Of a DNA stretch of 64,000 nt, positions 26,501-34,557 are shown one piece after another (the stretch's first letter is position 1; each line of letters opens with the position of its first letter). A model generated the notes under the pieces. The model was not told where the DNA came from. It made no database searches and was given only the letters and a program-made list of their open reading frames with translations. Source of the stretch: Bradyrhizobium sp. NFR13 (GTDB taxonomy: Bacteria > Pseudomonadota > Alphaproteobacteria > Rhizobiales > Xanthobacteraceae); the NCBI RefSeq assembly GCF_900114605.1, contig NZ_FOTP01000004.1:62001-126000 (forward strand). Reading direction: 5' to 3'. The translations under genes were made by a program, and so were the position numbers.

Positions 26501-28823
26501 CAACGGCCTCGATGCGCGAGCCAAGCAGTTCCTCGAACTGTTCGACGCGGGTTTCGATCCCGCCGGCAACAATGCCGATACGACCTTCCATGCCTTCATG
26601 GATCGTCTGGAAGCGCGCAGTGATGGTATCCGCGAACTGTGTGCTGCGGCTGTCGATGGCATCGGTGACGTTGTTGATGCGGCTGTCGATGGCCGTGATT
26701 GCCTGCGTCGTGCCTTCGGTGAGCGAGCTCGTGAAGTAGGAAAGGCGGTCGTCGATCGAGTGGATCGCCTGCACGGCGCCGTCCGTGAGCGCGGTGGTCA
26801 GCTGGGTCAGGCGGTCGTCGACCGAGCTGACTGCGAGGTTCGCGCCTTCGGTCAGTGCGGTGGTCAGATGCGTCAGGCGCGAGTCGACCGACTGGACGGC
26901 CTGGTTGGCGCCTTCCGAGAGCGTCGATGCGAGATTTTCAAGACGCGTATCGATGGTCGCGGTGACCGACTGGGCGCGCGCGTCGAAGGTCTCTTCGAGG
27001 GTCTTCAGGCGGGTGTCGACAGTTGCGTCGAACGACTTGATCCGGCTGTCGAGCGACGCATCGAGATTGACGACGCGGCCTTCGAAACTGGTCTCGAATT
27101 CTGCGAGGCGGGTGTCGAGCGACGACGTGATGCCGCCGACATTGGACGCGACGCGGGTGTCGAAATTATCGACATAGGTCTTCAGCGTGTCCGAGATGTC
27201 CTGCGTGCGCTGACCCAGGCGATCGACGACTTCGCCGCCGAAGGTCTTCACGGTGCGATCGAATTCCGAGATGTGCTTGGTGATCAGTGCGCCCAGCGTG
27301 CCGCTGTCGCGCGAGAAGCGCTCGGCCAGCTCGGAGCCCTGTTCCTTCACCAACTCGTCGAAGGCGTTCATCTGCAGGCTGATGGTGTCGTGCGCGGTTT
27401 CGGTCTGGCTCGCGACCTTGGCGACCAGTGCGTTGACGGTGGCGTCGAGGGACTCGCCCGCCTTGTCGCCTGACGTGAGGATCTGGTTGGCCAGGCGGTT
27501 GCCGGCATCGTCGATCTTGCTGACGAGGTCGCCGCTGCGCAGCTCGAGTTCGAGCAGCAGGCTATCGCTGGAATTCTTGAGCGAGTCGTGGACCTGCTCG
27601 GTGCGATCCGACACGCGATCGACAATCGTGGACGAACGCTGTTCGAATTCGCTGGTGATGCGGTCGATACGCTCGTTGAGCATTTCGTGGACGCGGTCGG
27701 CCAGATCGACGAACTCGTCGTGCACGTGGCCAGTCTTGAAATTGAGGCTCGTCGTCAGACGCTCGCTGGCGTCGAGCACCGCGCGGGTGGTCTCGGCGCT
27801 GGCTTCTTCGAGACGGTCGAGCAGGTCGCCGCCACGCTCGCCGAGGGCGAGGATCATGTTGTCGCCGGCGTTGCCGAGCGCACGGGTAATGTGTTCGCCG
27901 CGCTCTTCGAGGGCGCCGGTGATGCTCTTGGCGACTTCGTCGACGCGCGATGCAATGGCGTCCGAAATCAGCGCGATGTCGTGGCGAAGATCGATCTGCA
28001 CGCCGGAAATGGCGGAGCGAACCTGCTCGGCCTGACCGACCAGGTTGTCGCGCTGATGCGCGATGTCCTGCAGCAGCGCGCGGATGCGGACTTCGTTGTC
28101 GGAATAGGCGCGCTCGAGCGCCGAGACTTCGTTGGCGACGAGGGTTTCGAGTTCGCCGGCACGCGCAATCGCGCGCTCGACGCCGTCGCCCATCGCGGCG
28201 ACTTCGCGGCGGATTGCCTGGCCGACCGTGACCATCGAGTCGCTGGCAGTGTTTTCGGGCTCAGAGAAGCGGATCGCGACCTGTGCCATCGACTGGGCGA
28301 TCAGGCGCATTTCCTGGCCGCGCCAGGCGAGGCTGGCGAGGAAATAGAACAGCAGGATCGGAGCGAACAGCAGTGCAGCGAGGCCGGCCAGCGCCAGCGT
28401 ACCGCCTGAGCCCTGACCGATCAGCGCCTGCAGCGACGGCAGGAACGCAATGGTCAGCAGACCGGCGCCGACGATCCACAGACCGGCGAACAGGGTGGCG
28501 AGTGTGTAGACGTTGCGGGCGGGGCGGTTCTTCTGCAGCGCCTGCAGGATCTGGCCGATGGTTTCGCGGTCATCGTTCGCCGGACGGCGCGCAAAGCGCT
28601 GCTCTTCCAGTGGCTCGAAGCTCGGGCGATCATTGGCGAGGCGCGCGTCGAAGGCGTTCTCGTCGAGGTTGACGGGGGAAGATGGATTGGCGGGAGCGTT
28701 GTCGGCACGGATCGCGGGTTGATCGCGATCGACCTGCGCGGGGTCACTGATGTTGAGTGCTTCCTGGATGGCAGAGAGCGCGACTTCGGTCGGATCCTTG
28801 GCCTTTTTGGTGTTGTTTGCCAT
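23409..28823 (-). CDS. Giant two-TM coiled-coil protein, Growth Pole Ring (GPR/RgsE)-like
   Basis: About 1804 residues. Order: a cytoplasmic N-terminus (~1-104, starting MANNTKKAKDPTEVALSAIQ), two TM helices (~105-128, ~142-167), then ~1350 residues of apolipoprotein-like coiled coil, a Pro/Ala/Arg-rich linker, and a conserved C-terminal helical domain (MDRTLAAEMWDRYQRGESKAF to the end). The rod contains ~22-residue repeats and about eight 44-residue repeats (...SGARAAQSTLVAAST...VERTL). This architecture matches Agrobacterium GPR and Sinorhizobium RgsE, which form a ring at the growing pole and are needed for polar growth. Assignment is by architecture and motif resemblance. A CtrA-type box lies ~185 bases upstream and a strong terminator follows. 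Its 3' end is duplicated at 20.9 kb. Confidence 0.82.
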   Translation of the reverse strand: MANNTKKAKDPTEVALSAIQEALNISDPAQVDRDQPAIRADNAPANPSSPVNLDENAFDARLANDRPSFEPLEEQRFARRPANDDRETIGQILQALQKNRPARNVYTLATLFAGLWIVGAGLLTIAFLPSLQALIGQGSGGTLALAGLAALLFAPILLFYFLASLAWRGQEMRLIAQSMAQVAIRFSEPENTASDSMVTVGQAIRREVAAMGDGVERAIARAGELETLVANEVSALERAYSDNEVRIRALLQDIAHQRDNLVGQAEQVRSAISGVQIDLRHDIALISDAIASRVDEVAKSITGALEERGEHITRALGNAGDNMILALGERGGDLLDRLEEASAETTRAVLDASERLTTSLNFKTGHVHDEFVDLADRVHEMLNERIDRITSEFEQRSSTIVDRVSDRTEQVHDSLKNSSDSLLLELELRSGDLVSKIDDAGNRLANQILTSGDKAGESLDATVNALVAKVASQTETAHDTISLQMNAFDELVKEQGSELAERFSRDSGTLGALITKHISEFDRTVKTFGGEVVDRLGQRTQDISDTLKTYVDNFDTRVASNVGGITSSLDTRLAEFETSFEGRVVNLDASLDSRIKSFDATVDTRLKTLEETFDARAQSVTATIDTRLENLASTLSEGANQAVQSVDSRLTHLTTALTEGANLAVSSVDDRLTQLTTALTDGAVQAIHSIDDRLSYFTSSLTEGTTQAITAIDSRINNVTDAIDSRSTQFADTITARFQTIHEGMEGRIGIVAGGIETRVEQFEELLGSRIEAVAGRIETSGRTASDSLMARAEELSIGIKTNVEDAERSLTHLMVNTSETIQAGARAAQESLVSVSTDVGAQLKLTASDIESSLTAVGTTAATAIVNSARDAQATLVNASSEASLQVKSLSADVERTLTAAGSATAASMVSGARDAQSTLVATSSEVANQIQSLSADIERTLTAAGTATADSVLSGARAAQSTLVAASTDASQQVRTLAADVERTLIAAGTASADSILASTRNVQASLIDASTEASNHVRNLAADMERSLTTAGTATAESIVAGAREAQSTLVTASSEASSHVKSLAIDVQRTLTAVGADTAAAILSSAREVQTSLATSSADAANQIKVISADIERSLSNVTANTTDNIQTSAQNAHNALVAASNEITTKIKTTSSEIERSVFAASGSFGTTMTGKTDEIVTYVQQQTDRLSQMVDAKRGSLVDALGAKANQLTVDIDRVTADALKAIENRGQTFSQTMVTNSTDVARAITTAGELATGAVNKSLKDLEQSSRTAIEQSRQVSITAVTEMQETSKILRTDTVALFERLREGNILLQEVLTGAHDNLNSLERALVTRVADFVSTMNDVTSRNGLATQTLEEQLTVFTAKTSKALEDLGSLSGQFETHGHALVDAAALVEQSNRTTMSSVGERKAALESLVTTIDLRTTDLDQRLTRFTGLLDESLAAAEERARDIARVVAETAGQGSAAISRQFEAVRTAAEEERRATSQAMNEIYQQGTQEADAMFKQSAEKFSSMVASMKQMAAEMHSELENTRTELRRGVLDMPQEAAESTAQMRKVIVDQIEALAELNRIVARHGRGLDVVSTSRSSSVQRDEEPAMAIASSRSEARHEAPRPAPRREEPPARSATNLPMPDIGGPAPRRTEAPSVAPANSDQGRDGWLSDLLGRADHVEEDRTPPRRASAPQQPAASANPLESLSLDISRLMDRTLAAEMWDRYQRGESKAFSKRLYTPAGQKAFDEVARKYRSDRNFKGTVDRYITEFERLLDEVARDERGPAALRSHLTSETGLVYTLLAHAAGRLG
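25330..26400 (-). repeat. Tandem ~132-bp coding repeats inside the growth-pole gene
   Basis: About eight in-frame units of 44 codons, each recognisable by a segment coding for VERTL followed 12-13 residues later by (S/A)GAR(D/A)AQSTL. Similar DNA blocks recur near 25607, 25739, 25866, 25999 and 26131. Units are diverged, so this is old duplication, but the DNA is still similar enough for unequal recombination. Confidence 0.75.
26640..26960 (-). repeat. Tandem ~66-bp coding repeats inside the growth-pole gene
   Basis: Four to five in-frame 22-codon units with the pattern D(S/D)RL-T-LT(T/S)ALTEG, upstream (in protein order) of the 44-residue repeats. The 22-residue (2 x 11) period is what apolipoprotein-type amphipathic helices show. 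Confidence 0.7.
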
Positions 28824-29215
28824 GCTCGTTCCACGCCCCCTGGTTACGCAACTGACGGAAGTCCCCACGATTCGTTCCCCGCCTGCAGCATGGTGACTGG
28901 CCATGACCCCGCGGGACGAATTTCGGACTGCCGGTCGCTCGGCTTGTCCGCTACTTCCGCAAACATCCTATTGGCTTGGTCGTGCGAATGAAATGGTTCT
29001 GGTTAAGACATTCTTAATGATAGTTAACGGCTTCCCCCGGTAACTTCTTGTGGCGCCTCAAATAAACGGAATCGCCCCTCAATCGTGGCGAGTTTGCGTC
29101 AAAACTGCGTCAACCCGGCGGATTGTCCCTAGAACGTTCCATTAACCAATTCCGTGTTTGGCTGCAAAAAATCACAGCCGGATTGTCCGGTTGGCGGGAA
29201 TTTGGGCCATCATCA
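28824..29215. other. Divergent control region between the growth-pole gene and the Hpt gene
   Basis: About 390 bases without a supported gene. It contains the CtrA-type box at 29003-29017, a further TTAA at 29024, and should hold the promoters of both divergent genes. An in-frame TTG at 29123 would lengthen the Hpt protein, but the added residues look unconserved. Confidence 0.5.
29003..29017. promoter_or_regulatory. Exact CtrA-type box TTAA-N7-TTAA upstream of the growth-pole gene
   Basis: TTAAGACATTCTTAA fits the CtrA consensus exactly and is followed by another TTAA after six bases. It lies ~180 bases before the growth-pole start and ~200 before the divergent Hpt gene. Binding is inferred from the motif. 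Confidence 0.5.
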
Positions 29216-29593
29216 ATGCCGCTTCACCTCGAACGGGTTCAATGGATGCCGTCACCGCCGCTGGTTCCCGATGACGGGCCGATCGATTTTCCCCACCTTC
29301 AGCGTATGACCATGGGCGATAGCAGCCTGGAGCGTGAAGTCCTGGCGATGTTCGCGGCCCAGTCGAGCGAGTTGATCGAGAAGATCGTCAAAATGCCGAC
29401 GGATGCGGCTCAGCTTACGCACAAGCTGAAGGGCTCTGCGCAGGCCGTTGGCGCGTTCCGCATCACGGAAGCCGCCGAATGGCTGGAAAATACGTTGCGC
29501 GACAGCAGCGATACCGCTGAGGCCCTGATGACGCTCACCGACGCCGTTCTCGAGGCGCGGGCGGAGATTGACGTCCTTCTGAAGCGGTCCTGA
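29216..29593 (+). CDS. Histidine phosphotransfer (Hpt) domain protein
   Basis: About 125 residues, almost entirely one Hpt four-helix bundle. The phosphorylatable histidine lies in LTHKLKGSAQAVGAF, the standard HxxKG context, so it can relay phosphate between response-regulator receiver domains. No kinase or receiver gene is adjacent, so its partners are elsewhere. ATG 29216 is chosen; ATG 29246 or an upstream TTG at 29123 are alternatives because no clear ribosome binding site decides it. Being divergent from the growth-pole gene across a CtrA-type box, it may belong to cell-cycle phosphosignalling, which is inference. Confidence 0.85.
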   Translation: MPLHLERVQWMPSPPLVPDDGPIDFPHLQRMTMGDSSLEREVLAMFAAQSSELIEKIVKMPTDAAQLTHKLKGSAQAVGAFRITEAAEWLENTLRDSSDTAEALMTLTDAVLEARAEIDVLLKRS

Positions 29594-29650
29594 TCCCAAG
29601 GGATCAGCTTTGATCCCAAAGGGATCGTTTTTGATCCCCCAAAGGGGTCA
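29591..29650. repeat. Three tandem TGATCCC palindromes, the second followed by a T-tract
   Basis: Units TGATCCCAAGGGATCA (29591-29606), TGATCCCAAAGGGATCG (29611-29627) and TGATCCCCCAAAGGGGTCA (29632-29650) follow one another at ~20-bp intervals. Each can form a hairpin, and the second is followed by GTTTTT, so the array can act as a terminator of the Hpt gene, whose stop codon forms its first bases. Confidence 0.7.
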
Positions 29651-29757
29651 TGCTTGGCCTGCTTTTCCAGATGACGGTTTTGCTGCGGAGCGCTGGCGCG
29701 ATCCGGATCGACCCGTTATAGGACAGCCGGTATCTTCCTTCCGGCAGCGCGAGCATC

Positions 29758-30078
29758 ATGGCCAAGATAAACTTTGTCGATCACTCCGGTGAGACCCGCA
29801 GCATTGACGCCGAGATCGGCTCCACGGTGATGGAGGCGGCCATTCGCAACGCCATCCCGGGTATCGAAGCCGAATGCGGTGGCGCCTGCGCCTGCGCCAC
29901 ATGTCATGTCTATGTCGACGAAGCCTGGCAGGAGCGCGTCGGTGCGCCGTCGCCGATGGAAGAGGACATGCTGGACTTCGGTTACGACATCAAGCCGAAC
30001 TCCCGGCTGTCGTGCCAGATCAAGATCACCGATGCGCTCGATGGGCTTGTCGTGATCACGCCGGAACGCCAGGCCTGA
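29758..30078 (+). CDS. [2Fe-2S] ferredoxin (vertebrate/adrenodoxin type)
   Basis: A 106-residue ferredoxin. The cluster cysteines are in [16 protein letters not shown] (C-x5-C-x2-C) and LSCQI near residue 86. The acidic stretch [12 protein letters not shown] between them is the adrenodoxin/palustrisredoxin-type partner-binding region. It would carry electrons to a monooxygenase or to Fe-S or other biosynthetic enzymes in the cytoplasm. A ferredoxin-NADP reductase gene lies 0.7 kb downstream, a natural electron donor. Confidence 0.92.
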   Translation: MAKINFVDHSGETRSIDAEIGSTVMEAAIRNAIPGIEAECGGACACATCHVYVDEAWQERVGAPSPMEEDMLDFGYDIKPNSRLSCQIKITDALDGLVVITPERQA

Positions 30079-30118
30079 TCTTCCCAGGACCTGTTCCGAG
30101 CTTCCGAAGCCTTACTTC

Positions 30119-30571
30119 TTACTGCGCGTTCAAGCCGCGCAGCATCCAGGGCTGAAACCGGTCGACGACGTCGGGCGGGATAGGCGTAGGCTGACGGCTT
30201 GTGAGGCCAACCATCACGGTCGTCGCGATTGCCGAGGCCATGCACTTGCCTTCCGAGAACACCACCTGCGAATAGGTCACCGAGGTCCGGCCGATCTTGG
30301 TGACGCCGAGCCCGAGTTCGATCTTGCCGGGCCAGTGCAATTCGGCGCGAAAGTGAATATCGAGCCGCGCCAGCACCCAGCTTTGCCCCGGCGCGATCAG
30401 CCCGCATGCCGGGTCCCGCATCAGCAACACGCGGCTGGTCTCGAAATAGCTTGAATACACCGCGTTGTTGACGTGGTTGTTCGGATCGAGATCCGCAAAG
30501 CGCACATTGTCCGACAGGCGATAGGGATAGTCGTCGAGGACGGGCGCCGGGGCGCGGGCAGGGGCGTTCAC
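30119..30571 (-). CDS. Acyl-CoA thioesterase, hot-dog (4HBT) fold
   Basis: About 150 residues. The hot-dog catalytic loop VRFADLDPNNHVNNAVYSSYFE has the Asp and the DxNxHVNN pattern of the YbgC/FadM type, so hydrolysis of acyl-CoA thioesters is expected. The start is taken as GTG 30571 behind GGAG; a TTG six codons upstream lies before that box. It is on the opposite strand between the ferredoxin and its reductase, with no obvious functional link to either. Confidence 0.88.
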   Translation of the reverse strand: MNAPARAPAPVLDDYPYRLSDNVRFADLDPNNHVNNAVYSSYFETSRVLLMRDPACGLIAPGQSWVLARLDIHFRAELHWPGKIELGLGVTKIGRTSVTYSQVVFSEGKCMASAIATTVMVGLTSRQPTPIPPDVVDRFQPWMLRGLNAQ

Positions 30572-30579
30572 GAAATTGA

Positions 30580-31800
<1,221 letters not shown>

Positions 31801-32064
31801 CTTCGGCTAGTTGTTGGCGTCATCTTGTATGACGGAGATGCAAAGGCGGTTCGGATCGCCGGTAATCGCGTCGGGTTCGGTGGGGCGGGTTGTGGCAAAG
31901 CTGTGGCCGCTGACACAATCGGACATCCGGCGCGCGATCGGCAATCTTGCAAAAGCCATCAACCGCAGTCACTCTCTCGTCGCGGAAGATTGATAGTCTA
32001 TGCAATCGGATCGAGTGCAGATGCTCGGCGGATGCCTGGACGACGAACTGCACTGGGGAAGACG

Positions 32065-32709
32065 ATGGCACAATTTCGATCCCGACGTCTGGCGCTCCGA
32101 GTCTCAGCTCTGGGAATCGCATCAGGCCTGGCCGCATGCACGATGTTTGCCGGCCCTCTCCACGCAGCGGAACCGACCGCCGCCGGACTCTGGCAGAAGG
32201 TCGAGAACAACAAGCCTGTCGTGTGGGTTCTGGTGGTTGACCATGGCGGCGTATTCGAAGGTGCGATTGCCAAGACATTCCCGAGCGCCGACGACAAGCC
32301 GGGCGACGACGTGTGCAGCAAATGCGTCGATGACCGGAAGGGCCAGCCCGTGCTGGGCATCTCCTTCATCCGCAACATGCAGCAGCAGGGATTGAAGTAC
32401 GAGAACGGCAACATTCTCGATCCGCGTGATGGCAAGGTCTACAAGGCCAAGATGAGCGTCAGCGCCGATGGCCGTGCACTCACCGTGCGTGGCTACTGGG
32501 GCATTGCGCTGCTCGGCAAGGACGAGACCTGGTACCGTCTCCCCGACACCGAAATGGCCTCCCTCGATCCCACCGTGATCGCGAAATACGTGCCGACGCT
32601 CGCTGCGGCCGCCGTGAAGCCGCCGACCGTCGGCAACGCTGCGAAAGCTCCCGTCGCGCCGATGAAGAAAGCCAGCAACGTAACCCCGGGCAGCAACGTC
32701 GCCCGTTGA
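32065..32709 (+). CDS. Exported DUF2147 family protein
   Basis: About 214 residues with an N-terminal signal peptide ([31 protein letters not shown]; cleavage likely after HAA). The mature part has the DUF2147 pattern [49 protein letters not shown] and [13 protein letters not shown], followed by an Ala/Pro/Lys-rich tail. A beta-barrel, lipocalin-like periplasmic protein is expected; function is unknown. GGGGAAG precedes ATG 32065, and a terminator follows. The 264 bases upstream hold only a weak short frame, described among rejected items. Confidence 0.85.
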   Translation: MAQFRSRRLALRVSALGIASGLAACTMFAGPLHAAEPTAAGLWQKVENNKPVVWVLVVDHGGVFEGAIAKTFPSADDKPGDDVCSKCVDDRKGQPVLGISFIRNMQQQGLKYENGNILDPRDGKVYKAKMSVSADGRALTVRGYWGIALLGKDETWYRLPDTEMASLDPTVIAKYVPTLAAAAVKPPTVGNAAKAPVAPMKKASNVTPGSNVAR

Positions 32710-32771
32710 TCGTGGCTAACTCGCTCGTGGTTCTCCCACGAACAAGGACTGTCCAACTCCGTACATTCTGA

Positions 32772-32800
32772 AAGCCGACGCCATGGTGCGTCGGCTTTTT
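32772..32800 (+). terminator. Rho-independent terminator after the DUF2147 gene
   Basis: Perfect 10-bp arms AAGCCGACGC and GCGTCGGCTT (32772-32797) followed by TTT, about 60 bases after the stop codon. Confidence 0.85.
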
Positions 32801-32975
32801 CGTTGCCAGTTCAATCGTGGCGCGCCAGCTTCCAGCGATGCTTATCGGCTCCCCCAGGCGTCATTCATTTGAATACTGGATCATAGAAATATGATTCCAC
32901 GTCTGTTCTTCGCGGCCTGTCGATCGATATCGTGCATCGATCCAATGACAATGGCTGCTGAAGGAGCTCATTACG

Positions 32976-33545
32976 ATGATCGTTGCGCATTACGAGCATC
33001 GCTTGCCCGCCGACTATGATCTCGGCTTGATCCGCTCACGCGCAAGGGAGCGCGGACCGCTCTGGGATGCAAAGCCGGAGCTTTACTTCAAGGGGTTTCT
33101 CTTGCGAGAGACAGGGCGCTTCGGTGCAGTGACGTCCAGCTATTCCTCGCTTTATCTGTGGCGGCACGACGAGGCGTTTCGCGATTTTCTCGTGAACGGC
33201 GGATACAAGATCGTCGTCGATATGTTTGGTCGGGCGCGGATCGAAACACGCGTTGCCCTCGATGCCCGGAAGGGGGCTGGACGGGAGGCGCGCTTTGCCT
33301 ATCGGCAGGACGTCGCTATTTCGCCAGATGCCGATCTCGCAGCGGCAATGACAGGCGAGATCGAGCGCAACGCGGATCTCTCGGCGCGCGCCGGAATTGT
33401 TGCAGCCGTGATCGGACTGGATGCCGAGAAGTGGGTCTTTACCCGCGTTCTGCTGTCAGAGAACGAGCAGGCCGATGCCGGCGCTTGCTATCAAATCCTG
33501 CATCTGGCGCAGCCGCTGCTGGATCGCCTTCCATACGCGACCTAG
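32976..33545 (+). CDS. DUF4865 family protein
   Basis: A 189-residue soluble protein starting MIVAHYEHRLPADYDLGLIRSR, the DUF4865 signature, with KGFLLRE and SSLYLWRHDEAFRDFL segments that recall dimeric alpha/beta-barrel (monooxygenase or NIPSNAP-like) folds. Function is not established. AAGGAG precedes the ATG. Its last bases overlap the 3' end of the convergent LysR gene by four bases. Family members are often found beside LysR and tautomerase genes, and here a LysR and a DHA2 exporter are next, suggesting a small chemical-defence or detoxification locus. Confidence 0.85.
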   Translation: MIVAHYEHRLPADYDLGLIRSRARERGPLWDAKPELYFKGFLLRETGRFGAVTSSYSSLYLWRHDEAFRDFLVNGGYKIVVDMFGRARIETRVALDARKGAGREARFAYRQDVAISPDADLAAAMTGEIERNADLSARAGIVAAVIGLDAEKWVFTRVLLSENEQADAGACYQILHLAQPLLDRLPYAT

Positions 33546-34399
33546 CTCGTATGCGCGCGGTGTTCGCGGAACGCAGCCGCGAGGGTTCGCAGTGCCTGGC
33601 GAGACTGCATATCCGACAGTGTCGAGAGAAGGACGATTTCCGATGACGCCAGCGGCGGCAGGCCAAACTTCTGGCTGACTTCGATGGTGCCGGGTGGTGC
33701 AAGCCGGCAGGAGAAGACCGCGGTGGCAAGGCCCGCCGAAACTGCGTCCGACACGACTGAAGAGCCGCCACCGAGAAACACCTCCGTCCATGCGATGCCA
33801 GCCGCGTCCAGCGCATGAATGGCAACGTCGTGCACGCCACATAGTGGCGTCAGCGCGGCCAGTCGCAATGCCTCGCCCGGTCGGTGCACGAAACCCGGTG
33901 CTGCGAACCAGCCGAAATGCTCGGGCGCAAGCACTTCGCCATCGCGGCGATCATCCTCGCGCCGGACGATGGCCGCATCGATTTCGCCGCGGTCGAAGGC
34001 GTCCAGCAGGTTGCGCGAATTGTCGAGGCGAACCTCGATCGTGAGCGTGGGGTCATGCGCATTCAGGCGAGCCAGCAGCGTCGGAACCTCCGGCCCGGCC
34101 ACATGGGCGGCAATACCGAGTGCGAAACGGCGACGGGTCGCAGACAAGGCTGCGACAGCGCGATCGTGCGCGGCGAGGAAGTCGCGCGCTGAATCGACGA
34201 ACAACGCGCCCTGCGCCGACAGGCGCACCAGTCGCGGGGTTCGCTCGATCAGCCTGTGGCCGAGGCGATCTTCCAGCCGCTTCAGTTTCACACTGATGGC
34301 GCCCTGCGTCGTGCCGAGCGCCTCCGCTGCACGCGTGAAGCTCTGAAGATTGGCGATGGTCACGAATGCCTGCACCGCATCCACGTCCAGAGCGCTCAT
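33542..34399 (-). CDS. LysR-family transcriptional regulator
   Basis: A 285-residue LysR regulator: winged helix-turn-helix at ~1-62 (FVTIANLQSFTRAAEALGTTQGAISVKLKRLEDRLG) and a substrate-binding domain at ~88-280. It is divergent from the MFS exporter gene, with ~160 bases between starts. That gap contains the direct repeat TCTGAAAT at 34423 and 34446, a candidate operator. It converges on the DUF4865 gene with a 4-base overlap. The likely targets are the exporter and DUF4865; the inducer is unknown. Confidence 0.92.
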   Translation of the reverse strand: MSALDVDAVQAFVTIANLQSFTRAAEALGTTQGAISVKLKRLEDRLGHRLIERTPRLVRLSAQGALFVDSARDFLAAHDRAVAALSATRRRFALGIAAHVAGPEVPTLLARLNAHDPTLTIEVRLDNSRNLLDAFDRGEIDAAIVRREDDRRDGEVLAPEHFGWFAAPGFVHRPGEALRLAALTPLCGVHDVAIHALDAAGIAWTEVFLGGGSSVVSDAVSAGLATAVFSCRLAPPGTIEVSQKFGLPPLASSEIVLLSTLSDMQSRQALRTLAAAFREHRAHTS

Positions 34400-34557
34400 G
34401 CCAATTATCCAGATTTGTTGTCTCTGAAATAATCAATCATCGAATTCTGAAATGGTCAACCTCCGCCTATGTTGCGTTCACCGCAACGCGAACCGGGTGG
34501 ACCTCGTCCTCTGTCGTCGGGCTTCACTACCGCACGTCATTATCCCGAAAGGCTCCC

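Noticed and set aside
23808-27473. Two long plus-strand frames antisense to the giant coiled-coil gene
   Set aside because: They arise from the repetitive codon pattern of the opposite strand; Gly/Arg/Asp-rich without motifs.
31829-31993. 54-codon plus-strand frame between the FNR and DUF2147 genes (begins [11 protein letters not shown])
   Set aside because: Codon use is plausible, but there is no ribosome binding site before either possible ATG and no family resemblance. It could be a small protein, but I cannot support it.
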